From JADHMP01 sp016779985 (GTDB taxonomy: Bacteria; Bacteroidota; Bacteroidia; Flavobacteriales; Flavobacteriaceae): 12,021 bases of DNA. Under the pieces are notes generated by a model. It saw nothing but the letters and a program-made list of their open reading frames with translations, ran no database searches and was not told where the DNA came from. Made by a program: the position numbers and the translations under genes. The DNA lies in NCBI GenBank assembly GCA_016779985.1, contig JADHMP010000019.1, forward strand, positions 1 through 12,021. The letters run 5' to 3'. Within the stretch, counting starts at the first letter, position 1; each line of letters opens with the position of its first letter. Below, in pieces: positions 1 through 6,432 of the stretch.

Positions 1-512
1 CTGGGTATACATCAAAACTAAATGCTGCCGTTGAGGGTACAGACTTAGAAGGAAAAAGTATTGAAGATTTATTGTCCAGTCTTGATCTTTCTAACTCAGC
101 TGTTAGAAATAATGGTGGAGGGTACTATAACCATTGTTTGTTTTGGGAAATAATGAGCCCTAACGGGGGAGGTTCACCCTCAGGAAATCTTCTTGCTGCA
201 ATAGAAAAAGCTTTTGGCAGTTTCGATGAGTTTAAAGCGGAATTTTCTAAAGCAGCGGCTACAAGATTTGGTTCTGGATGGGCTTGGTTGTGTGCTCATT
301 CTGACGGATCTCTAGAAATCTGTTCGACTGCAAATCAAGACAACCCAATAATGAATGGAATAGGGTGTGGAGGTTCTCCAATTTTAGGACTTGATGTATG
401 GGAGCATGCATATTACCTTAACTACCAAAACAGAAGGCCTGATTATATCAATGGATTTTTTAATGTAATTGATTGGGTAAAAGTTGAAGAAAAATACAAT
501 AGTATTATTTAG
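1..512 (+). CDS. sodA: Superoxide dismutase, Mn-type, 3' part (N-terminus outside window)
   Basis: The enzyme dismutates superoxide to oxygen and hydrogen peroxide, probably in the cytoplasm since no signal is visible. The reading frame is open from base 3 and gives 169 residues, ending at TAG 510-512. It begins in GYTSKLNAAVEGT, the segment just after the first metal-binding histidine, so about 30 residues are missing. In visible numbering, the remaining metal ligands are His44 (YYNHCLFW), Asp131 and His135 (DVWEHAYY). The Gly-Gly pair before YYNH and Gln112 in STANQD are the arrangement known for Mn-SOD rather than Fe-SOD; metal choice is inferred from these. A TTG at 72 could be mistaken for a start, but conserved SOD sequence runs upstream of it. 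A Cys follows the ligand His where Ser or Thr is common. The stop codon overlaps that of the convergent purF. Confidence 0.95.
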   Translation, partial: GYTSKLNAAVEGTDLEGKSIEDLLSSLDLSNSAVRNNGGGYYNHCLFWEIMSPNGGGSPSGNLLAAIEKAFGSFDEFKAEFSKAAATRFGSGWAWLCAHSDGSLEICSTANQDNPIMNGIGCGGSPILGLDVWEHAYYLNYQNRRPDYINGFFNVIDWVKVEEKYNSII

Positions 513-2407
513 TAAGCTCTTTTGTTAGAGCCTTCAAAGTAATTTATAAAAGCCTGGTTAACCACCTTGTTTCCACCTTTTGTCGGATAATCTCCAGAAA
601 AATACCAATCGCCTAAATTGTTTGGGCATGCCTTGTGTAAATTATCAATGGTTTGATATATAACCTCAACCCCGGCATTAATATCTTCTTCTTTAAGCAT
701 TTGTGATATTTTATGACTCACTTGTTCGTCAGAAAAATCTGAATAAACTTGTTTTACTATGTTTTTAATCTCAGAAGCTTGTTTTTGGTTTTCAGAAATA
801 CAAGATTTATATATTCTTTCTAATTTAGAATTTTTCCCATTTTGCTCTAATAATGAAACAGCAGCTCTAAATGCTATTAAATCTGTCATTTTAGCCATGT
901 CTATACCGTAACAATCAGGGAACCTAATTTGTGGAGCACTAGACACAATTATAATTTTTTTTGGAGAAAGCCTGTCAAGCATTTTAATAATGCTTTTTTG
1001 AAGCGTAGTTCCCCGAACAATACTGTCATCAATAATTACTAGGGTATCCGTTTCTTTTATAGAGCCATATGTGATGTCATATACGTGTTTTACTAATTCA
1101 TCTCTGCTTGAATCATCAGTTATGAATGTTCTTAATTTAGCATCTTTAATAGCAACTTTTTCAATTCTAGGCCTTAATGAAAGAAGTTTTCTAAGCTTTT
1201 CTTTAGACATATCACTTCCGAGTTCTAAAATTTTTTCTTCTGCATAATTGTTTAAATAGTCTTGAGCTTTATGAACCATTCCAAAAAATGAAACCTCAGC
1301 TGTATTAGGGATATAAGAAAACACAGTGTTCTTTAAATCATAATTTATAGCCTTTAGAATTTGAGGAAAAACTAATGCTCCAAGCTTTTTTCTTTCATCA
1401 TATATTTCAGCATCACTTCCTCTTGAAAAATATATTCTTTCAAAAGAACATGATTTTTTTTCATAGGGCTTGGTGATGTTTTTTTGAATTATTTTTCCGT
1501 CTTTTTTTATAATGACACAATTGCCTGGATCAATTTCATTAATATCTTCAAAAGCTGTGTTAAATACAGTTTGAATTACTGGTCTTTCTGAAGCTATAAC
1601 AGCAACTTCATCGTTATGATAAAAGTATGCGGGCCTTATTCCTGAAGGGTCCCTAACAACAAACGCATCTCCATGTCCAATCATTCCACCAATTACATAA
1701 CCTCCATCCCAATTTTTTGTAGCTTTTTTTAAGACTTTAGATATATCTAATTGCTGGCCAATAATTTTAGAAGCGTCTGGCTTTGAGACTCCTTCTTTTT
1801 TTAATTTTTTATAAATTTTTATTACTGCTTCATCTAAAAAATGTCCAATATTTTCCATGACAGTAACAGTATCGGACATTTCTTTTGGATGTTGGCCAAG
1901 GTAAACCAAATCATCAAAAAGCTCTTTGTTGTTGGTCATATTAAAGTTACCTGCTACAATTAGATTTCTATTCATCCAATTGTTTTGTCTTAAAAAAGGG
2001 TGAACCGCTTCTTTACTGTTTTTTCCAAAAGTACCATATCTAACGTGTCCAAGAAAAAGCTCTGAAATGTGTGGAATCTCTTTTTTTTGAAGGTCTAAAT
2101 TCCCTTTTAGATTTGGATTATTTATTAGTTCCGATTGAATTCTGCTGTTAGATAATTCAAAAATCTCTTTAATTGGGTTTTGGTTTGCAGATCTCTCTCG
2201 ATGCATAAACCTTTCTCCAGGATTACAATCTAGTTTAATGCTAGCAAACCCAGCTCCATCTTGACCTCTGTTGTGTTGTTTCTCTAACATCAAATACAGC
2301 TTATTTAAGCCATAAGTTGATGTGCCGTATTTTTTTTTGTAATAATTCAGGGGCTTGAGCAACCTAATTAAGGCTAATCCGCATTCGTGATTTAAGTGGT
2401 CGCTCAT
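509..2407 (-). CDS. purF: Amidophosphoribosyltransferase, long Bacteroidota form
   Basis: It catalyses the first committed step of purine synthesis, making 5-phosphoribosylamine from PRPP and glutamine in the cytoplasm. The 632 residues fall in two domains. The N-terminal class II glutaminase (about 9-290) carries the nucleophile candidate Cys9 (HECGLA), RGQDGAG at 48-54, HVRYGT at 121-126 and GNFNM at 153-157. The C-terminal phosphoribosyltransferase domain carries the PRPP loop VIIDDSIVRGTTL at 457-469 and SSAPQIRFPDCYGIDM at 489-504. Cys9 implies an eight-residue leader that must be removed, as in other PurF proteins with a propeptide. At 632 residues it is longer than the usual 450-510; from memory this is the normal length in flavobacteria. 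The start is the ATG at 2407, 36 bp after the kinase stop, and it is last in the purN-rnhA-pfkB-purF unit. Coding A9 (2330-2338) and A8 runs occur but the frame is intact. Confidence 0.95.
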   Translation of the reverse strand: MSDHLNHECGLALIRLLKPLNYYKKKYGTSTYGLNKLYLMLEKQHNRGQDGAGFASIKLDCNPGERFMHRERSANQNPIKEIFELSNSRIQSELINNPNLKGNLDLQKKEIPHISELFLGHVRYGTFGKNSKEAVHPFLRQNNWMNRNLIVAGNFNMTNNKELFDDLVYLGQHPKEMSDTVTVMENIGHFLDEAVIKIYKKLKKEGVSKPDASKIIGQQLDISKVLKKATKNWDGGYVIGGMIGHGDAFVVRDPSGIRPAYFYHNDEVAVIASERPVIQTVFNTAFEDINEIDPGNCVIIKKDGKIIQKNITKPYEKKSCSFERIYFSRGSDAEIYDERKKLGALVFPQILKAINYDLKNTVFSYIPNTAEVSFFGMVHKAQDYLNNYAEEKILELGSDMSKEKLRKLLSLRPRIEKVAIKDAKLRTFITDDSSRDELVKHVYDITYGSIKETDTLVIIDDSIVRGTTLQKSIIKMLDRLSPKKIIIVSSAPQIRFPDCYGIDMAKMTDLIAFRAAVSLLEQNGKNSKLERIYKSCISENQKQASEIKNIVKQVYSDFSDEQVSHKISQMLKEEDINAGVEVIYQTIDNLHKACPNNLGDWYFSGDYPTKGGNKVVNQAFINYFEGSNKRAY

Positions 2408-2443
2408 TGTTTAAAAAACAAAATAACGAAATAGTTGTGAAAA

Positions 2444-3352
2444 CTATGTCAAATATGATTTGAAAATTTCAAGCCTGTTGTTTAATGTTTCTTTATCAAG
2501 TTTTCTTAAGCCTTCAACCCCAAAGCTTTCAACACAAAAAGATGCTGTTAAAGTTCCGTAAATCATAGCTTCTTTTATCTCTTCAAAACCTATTTTATTT
2601 TTTGTGGACAAAAGACCTGCAATACCGCCTGCAAATGAATCTCCAGCTCCTGTAGGATCAACAAGGTTAGTTACTGGAAAAGCTGGGAGTATAAACTTAT
2701 TATTTCCATCTAAATAAATAGCTCCATGCTCTCCTTTTTTGATAATTACTTTATTAGGTCCCATTTTAAGCATTTTTTCACCAGCATTAAAAATATTTTT
2801 TTCACCTGTTAACTGGTCTGCCTCTTCATCGTTTATAATTATTAAATCAACCTTCTTTATAACGGAAAGAAGTTCGCCTAATGCATTGTCCATCCAAAAA
2901 TTCATCGTGTCCATTATAATAAAACTTTCAGAGTTGGTGGACTGATTAATTACTGCATTTTGAACAGCTGGGTGTAGATTCCCTAAAAGAATAATTTCTG
3001 AAGATGAAAAATTAGAATTCAATACGGGATTAAATTTTTCTAAAACGTTAAGTTCAGTAGTAAGAGTGTCTCTGCTAATCATGTTTTCATGATATTTTCC
3101 TTTCCAATAGAAAGTCTTTCCGCCAATCACTTTTTCAATCATATCTGTATTAATTCCTCTATCGTTAAGAAATTTTATTTCTTCCTCAGGAAAATCTTCA
3201 CCAATTATTGAGACAATAGCTAAGTTTTGTGTAAGTAAGCTAGAAGCTAAACCAATGTATGTGCCTGCGCCTCCAATAATTTTTCCGGAGCTTCCTGCTG
3301 GCGTTTCAATGTCGTCAAAAGCGACAGTTCCTGTTATAAGTACTTTTTTCAT
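2444..3352 (-). CDS. PfkB-family (ribokinase-like) carbohydrate or nucleoside kinase
   Basis: This is a cytoplasmic ATP-dependent kinase of the ribokinase/PfkB fold, 302 residues, the usual length for the family. Visible marks are the N-terminal substrate-side glycines IIGGAGTYIGLA (25-36), GEDFPEEE (51-58), NDEEADQLTG (174-183) in the position where ribokinases have an NxxE motif, and the second PfkB signature DPTGAGDSFAGG (232-243), with Asp238 as the expected catalytic base. The substrate cannot be read from the sequence. Its place between rnhA and purF makes a nucleoside or ribose-type substrate plausible, but that is inference from neighbourhood only. The ATG at 3352 lies 2 bp after the rnhA stop, so the two are surely cotranscribed. 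It is not phosphofructokinase A, which has a different fold. Confidence 0.9.
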   Translation of the reverse strand: MKKVLITGTVAFDDIETPAGSSGKIIGGAGTYIGLASSLLTQNLAIVSIIGEDFPEEEIKFLNDRGINTDMIEKVIGGKTFYWKGKYHENMISRDTLTTELNVLEKFNPVLNSNFSSSEIILLGNLHPAVQNAVINQSTNSESFIIMDTMNFWMDNALGELLSVIKKVDLIIINDEEADQLTGEKNIFNAGEKMLKMGPNKVIIKKGEHGAIYLDGNNKFILPAFPVTNLVDPTGAGDSFAGGIAGLLSTKNKIGFEEIKEAMIYGTLTASFCVESFGVEGLRKLDKETLNNRLEIFKSYLT

Positions 3353-3354
3353 TT

Positions 3355-3819
3355 TTAATTATTTTCGAAATAAGTGTCCGTTTTTAAGTTTTTGTTTTTA
3401 CTGGCTTCAACAGCAAGACGATCACATCTTTCATTGTATAAATTATTAGAATGTCCTTTAACCCAAAAAAAAGAAACATTGTGTTTATTATAGATTTTTA
3501 AAAAACGCTTCCATAAATCTGGATTTTTTTTTGATTTAAAGTCTTTTTTTTCCCAATTAAAAAGCCATTTCTTTTCAACAGCATCGCTAACATATTTTGA
3601 ATCTGTGTAAATATTTACTTTTTGGTTTTCATATTTAATTTTTTCTAACGCTACAATAACTGCCAAAAGCTCCATCCTGTTATTTGTTGTTTTTTTGTAT
3701 CCACAAGAAAACTCTTTTATATAGTTAGATTTTGGCTGAATCATAACAATTCCATATCCTCCGGGACCTGGATTTCCTCTTGAGGAACCATCAGTGTAAA
3801 CTATAACATCAGGATTCAT
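3355..3819 (-). CDS. rnhA: Ribonuclease HI
   Basis: It cleaves the RNA strand of RNA-DNA hybrids, as in R-loops and Okazaki primers, in the cytoplasm with Mg2+. The 154 residues match the compact bacterial RNase HI. All catalytic acids are visible: Asp10 (VYTDGS), Glu50 (NNRMEL), Asp73 (YTDSKYV) and Asp133 (NERCDRLA). His123 in WVKGHS corresponds to the catalytic histidine loop, and the basic KKWLFNWEKKDFKSKK stretch (83-98) is the substrate-binding handle region. The N-terminus starts almost directly at the fold, so there is no hybrid-binding extension. The ATG at 3819 lies inside the end of purN (11-bp overlap), indicating translational coupling. Codons 90-99 hold an A8 (3544-3551) and an A9 (3524-3532) run only 11 bp apart, an unusual local density, but the frame is intact. 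Confidence 0.97.
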   Translation of the reverse strand: MNPDVIVYTDGSSRGNPGPGGYGIVMIQPKSNYIKEFSCGYKKTTNNRMELLAVIVALEKIKYENQKVNIYTDSKYVSDAVEKKWLFNWEKKDFKSKKNPDLWKRFLKIYNKHNVSFFWVKGHSNNLYNERCDRLAVEASKNKNLKTDTYFENN

Positions 3820-4372
3820 TTAAAATATTTTCAATTATTTGTGGGTAAAACTTGTGTTCTTCGGCTAAAATTTTTTTTGCTAAATCCTCAGGGTTCTTAG
3901 TGTTCGCTCTGATTTTTTTTTGAAATATTATATCACCTTCATCGTAGTTTTTATTTACATAATGAATTGTGAATCCAGAATACTCTTCATCATTGTCTAA
4001 CACAGCCCTGTGGACATTAATGCCGTACATACCCTTTCCTCCGTATTTTGGCAATAACGAGGGGTGAATATTAATGATTTTATTTCTAAAAAGATCTATT
4101 ATTTTCTCTGGGATTTTTTTTAAAAAACCAGCCAACACAATCAAATCAGGTGAAAGTTTCTGCAAATCATTTAAAACTTTATCAGAATTGAGTTCCTCGT
4201 TACTGAATAGTAGTTTTTCTAAACTATTAATTCTATTTCTTTCCAGCACACCTGCTTCAGGATTATTACAGTATAGTTTTAAAACTTTAACGTTTGGTTT
4301 TTTACTAAAATACAAATAAATGTTCTCTACACTAGATCCTCCTCCAGAGGCAAAAACAACAATTTTTTTCAT
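3809..4372 (-). CDS. purN: Phosphoribosylglycinamide formyltransferase (GAR transformylase)
   Basis: It transfers a formyl group from 10-formyltetrahydrofolate to GAR, the third step of purine synthesis, in the cytoplasm. Counting from the ATG at 4372 it has 187 residues, typical of PurN. Motifs are the phosphate-binding VVFASGGGSS near the N-terminus, the catalytic NIHPSLLPKYGG (Asn101, His103) and the catalytic Asp144 in NKNYDEGDIIFQ; the Asn-His-Asp triad is intact. The frame stays open one codon further to a TTG at 4373-4375, but the ATG directly behind it fits the family start (MKKIVVFASGG) and is preferred. It heads the minus-strand unit, overlapping rnhA by 11 bp, and is divergent from acpP. 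The downstream partner purF covers the first step of the same pathway. It contains a coding A9 run at 3913-3921. Confidence 0.95.
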   Translation of the reverse strand: MKKIVVFASGGGSSVENIYLYFSKKPNVKVLKLYCNNPEAGVLERNRINSLEKLLFSNEELNSDKVLNDLQKLSPDLIVLAGFLKKIPEKIIDLFRNKIINIHPSLLPKYGGKGMYGINVHRAVLDNDEEYSGFTIHYVNKNYDEGDIIFQKKIRANTKNPEDLAKKILAEEHKFYPQIIENILNES

Positions 4373-4380
4373 CAATTATA

Positions 4381-4392
4381 TCTGTTAACAGA
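4381..4392. repeat. 12-bp perfect palindrome in the purN leader
   Basis: TCTGTTAACAGA is its own reverse complement across all 12 bases. It sits 8 bases upstream of the purN ATG, in the probable 5' leader and just downstream of the proposed purN start site, where a dimeric repressor could bind. A palindrome of this length will occur by chance a few times in 12 kb, so only its position makes it interesting. No regulator is identified. Confidence 0.4.
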
Positions 4393-4404
4393 GGAATTAT
4401 AAAA

Positions 4405-4435
4405 TTAAGTTAAAATTATAAGTTTATAATACAAA
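4405..4435 (-). promoter_or_regulatory. Possible purN-operon promoter (Bacteroidota -33/-7 type)
   Basis: Read on the minus strand, TTTG (plus-strand 4432-4435) is followed after 19 bases by TAACTTAA (4405-4412). The first matches the Bacteroidota -33 element and the spacing is right, but the second matches TAnnTTTG at only four of its six defined bases. Transcription would start near 4400, giving a leader of about 25-30 bases that contains the palindrome. This is a weak prediction. Confidence 0.35.
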
Positions 4436-4441
4436 GTTTTA

Positions 4442-4449
4442 TATTTTTG
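4442..4449 (+). promoter_or_regulatory. acpP-operon promoter, -7 box TATTTTTG
   Basis: The octamer matches the Bacteroidota -7 consensus TAnnTTTG exactly and lies 22 bases before the acpP ATG, so the leader would be roughly 15-20 bases. No clear -33 TTTG is seen at the expected distance; only GTTTA occurs near 4422-4426. No Shine-Dalgarno sequence precedes the ATG, as is usual in this phylum. It would drive the six genes from acpP to the permease. Confidence 0.55.
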
Positions 4450-4471
4450 CGGGAACAATAAATCAAATATT

Positions 4472-4705
4472 ATGTCAGATATTTCTTCAAGAGTTCAAGC
4501 TATCATCGTTGACAAATTAGGTGTTGACGAAAATGAAGTTGTTTCATCTGCTAGCTTTACTAATGATTTAGGAGCGGACTCTTTAGACACGGTTGAACTT
4601 ATCATGGAATTCGAAAGAGAATTTGATATTCAGATTCCTGATGATCAAGCTGAAAAAATCGAGACTGTTGGACAAGCTGTTCAATACATAGAAAGCGCAA
4701 AGTAA
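4472..4705 (+). CDS. acpP: Acyl carrier protein
   Basis: This is the cytoplasmic carrier that holds growing acyl chains as phosphopantetheine thioesters during type II fatty acid synthesis. The 77 residues are normal for ACP. The attachment serine is Ser37 in the invariant DSL motif (DLGADSLDTVELIMEFE), and the acidic helix II that docks partner enzymes is evident. The C-terminal IPDDQAEKIETVGQAVQYI is also canonical. The ATG at 4472 follows a good -7 box, and the gene is first in its unit, 5 bp before fabF, whose product uses acyl-ACP directly. Nothing is unusual. Confidence 0.98.
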   Translation: MSDISSRVQAIIVDKLGVDENEVVSSASFTNDLGADSLDTVELIMEFEREFDIQIPDDQAEKIETVGQAVQYIESAK

Positions 4706-4710
4706 ATTTT

Positions 4711-5961
4711 ATGAGTTTAAAACGAGTTGTTGTCACTGGCCTTGGAGCTGTGACTCCAATTGGTAATGACATTCATTCATATTGGGAAGGTCTTATCTCT
4801 GGTAAGAGCGGCGCAGACTTTATTACTTATTTTGATACTTCTAAGTTTAAAACTCAATTTGCTTGTGAGTTAAAGGGCTTTGACGCTCTAGACTATTTCG
4901 ACAGAAAAGAAGCTAGAAAAATGGATAGGTTTGCTCAATATGCAATTGTCTGTTCTGATGAAGCTATCAAGGATTCTGGAATTATAGATGATAATGTTAA
5001 CAAAGAAAGGATTGGTGTTATATGGGGTTCTGGAATTGGTGGATTTGAAACAATCCAGAATGAAATGATTACATATACAAAAGGAGATGGAACTCCTAAG
5101 TTTAATCCGTTTTTCATTCCAAAACTCATTCCTGATATTGCACCAGGAATGATTTCAATTAGGCATGGTTTTACTGGGCCTAATTTTGCAACAGTTTCAG
5201 CTTGTGCTTCATCTGCTAATGCTTTAATTGATTCACTAAATTACATAAGACTAGGTTATTCGGATGTTGTTGTTTGTGGCGGGTCTGAGGCAGGAGTTAC
5301 TATTGCTGGAATTGGTGGTTTTAACGCTGTTCAAGCTCTTTCAAAAAGAAATAACGACCCTAAGACTGCATCAAGACCATTTGATCTTGACAGAGACGGA
5401 TTTGTATTAGGTGAAGGGGGTGGTTGTTTAATTTTAGAAGAGTATGATCATGCGGTTGCAAGGGGAGCAACAATATATGCTGAAGTAATAGGCGCAGGGC
5501 TTTCCGCTGATGCATATCACATGACAGCTCCTCATCCTGATGGAAATGGAGCAATTGCAGTTATGAAAAACTGCTTAAAGGATGCTGGAATCAAACCTGA
5601 AGATATAGATGCAATTAATATGCACGGAACATCAACACCTCTTGGCGATAAGGCTGAGGCAAAAGCTATAAAACAAGTTTTTGGTGAGCACTCATATAAT
5701 ATAAATATAAACTCTACAAAATCGATGACTGGACATTTACTAGGTGCTGCTGGTGCAATTGAAGCAATTTCGTGCATTTTATCAATGAAAAACAGTGTCG
5801 TTCCACCAACAATAAATCATTTTACTGATGATCCAGAAATTGATCCTAAAATGAATTTTACTTTTAATAAAGCGCAAAATCGGGAGGTTAATTTTGCTTT
5901 AAGTAACACTTTTGGTTTTGGAGGTCATAATGCTTGCGTCGCTTTAAAGAAACATACCTGA
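4711..5961 (+). CDS. fabF: Beta-ketoacyl-ACP synthase II
   Basis: It condenses malonyl-ACP with acyl-ACP, the elongation step of fatty acid synthesis, in the cytoplasm. The 416 residues cover the whole thiolase fold. The catalytic triad is Cys165 (SACASSANAL), His305 (HGTSTPLGD) and His342 (STKSMTGHLLGAAGA). Other conserved segments are RPFDLDRDGFVLGEG (222-236) and the C-terminal NTFGFGGHNA. The Cys-His-His set identifies a FabF/FabB-type enzyme rather than FabH (Cys-His-Asn); FabF over FabB rests on length and on the adjacent acpP. It starts at ATG, 5 bp after acpP. Ribonuclease III (rnc) usually follows fabF in flavobacteria, but here the next gene begins after 12 bp and is not rnc. Confidence 0.97.
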   Translation: MSLKRVVVTGLGAVTPIGNDIHSYWEGLISGKSGADFITYFDTSKFKTQFACELKGFDALDYFDRKEARKMDRFAQYAIVCSDEAIKDSGIIDDNVNKERIGVIWGSGIGGFETIQNEMITYTKGDGTPKFNPFFIPKLIPDIAPGMISIRHGFTGPNFATVSACASSANALIDSLNYIRLGYSDVVVCGGSEAGVTIAGIGGFNAVQALSKRNNDPKTASRPFDLDRDGFVLGEGGGCLILEEYDHAVARGATIYAEVIGAGLSADAYHMTAPHPDGNGAIAVMKNCLKDAGIKPEDIDAINMHGTSTPLGDKAEAKAIKQVFGEHSYNININSTKSMTGHLLGAAGAIEAISCILSMKNSVVPPTINHFTDDPEIDPKMNFTFNKAQNREVNFALSNTFGFGGHNACVALKKHT

Positions 5962-5973
5962 AAATAATACAAA

Positions 5974-6432
5974 ATGGGGAAATTAAAATTAAACCATTTT
6001 GCTCTAGATGATGATTTTCATTTGATTGCTATACATAGCAACAGTGAAATATTCAAAATTGCTTTTGAAATAAATAAAAGGCTAAAAGTTTCACTCAAAA
6101 GAATAGAAGACATTTCTTTTAAAGATAAAAAGGTATATCATTCGATTTACAAGTATGAATCTTTAAAATATGATTCTAAAATGTTTTTGTTTTCAAACAA
6201 ATCAGCGCTAGAAGAGAATCAAATTTCTCAAGGACTGCTATTTCAAGGTTTATCACAATTAAATATTTTACTCAGTGAATTTCCAAAGACGGAGTATTTT
6301 TTAAAAATTGAGCAAGGAGAATTTGATATTCCATGGCTTATAAATAATTTAAAAATGTGTTCAGCCGTTCTTTCTTGTTATAAGGTGGAAATCAAGAACG
6401 AAAAATCAAAATATAACCTTATTTTTGAGTAA
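5974..6432 (+). CDS. IPExxxVDY-family protein (function unknown), divergent motif
   Basis: This 152-residue, soluble-looking protein has no signal peptide or membrane segment. I assign it to the Bacteroidota IPExxxVDY family from the N-terminal pattern LDDDFHLIAIHSN (11-23), the EYFLKIE block (107-113), the C-terminal KSKYNLIFE ending and its position directly before pyk. The name-giving motif is altered: the aligned residues 100-108 read LSEFPKTEY, keeping Glu and Tyr but replacing Ile-Pro by Leu-Ser and Val-Asp by Thr-Glu. The biochemical role of the family is unknown to me. The ATG at 5974 is 12 bp after fabF, and the stop overlaps the pyk start by one base (TAATG), which suggests translational coupling to pyruvate kinase. 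Confidence 0.8.
   Translation: MGKLKLNHFALDDDFHLIAIHSNSEIFKIAFEINKRLKVSLKRIEDISFKDKKVYHSIYKYESLKYDSKMFLFSNKSALEENQISQGLLFQGLSQLNILLSEFPKTEYFLKIEQGEFDIPWLINNLKMCSAVLSCYKVEIKNEKSKYNLIFE

Noticed and set aside
72..74. TTG as the start of sodA
   Set aside because: Conserved superoxide dismutase sequence (GYTSKLNAAVEGT) is encoded upstream in the same open frame back to the window edge.
516..531. Inverted repeat GCTCT-TTTGTT-AGAGC just past the sodA stop, as a possible terminator for sodA or purF
   Set aside because: The stem is only 5 bp, it lies inside the purF coding end, and no T-run follows on either strand.
4074..4319. Open frame of 81 codons on the plus strand opposite purN
   Set aside because: It is antisense to purN, and its Ser/Leu/Phe/Lys-rich product looks like the mirror of an AT-rich gene.
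4373..4375. TTG as the purN start, one codon upstream
   Set aside because: An ATG follows immediately at 4370-4372 and gives the standard PurN N-terminus.
4376..4471. Purine riboswitch upstream of purN
   Set aside because: The predicted leader of about 25-30 bases is too short for the three-way junction aptamer, and the conserved loop sequences are not seen.
5532..5777. Open frame of 81 codons on the minus strand opposite fabF
   Set aside because: It is the complement of the catalytic region of fabF, with no independent start signal or homology that I recognise.
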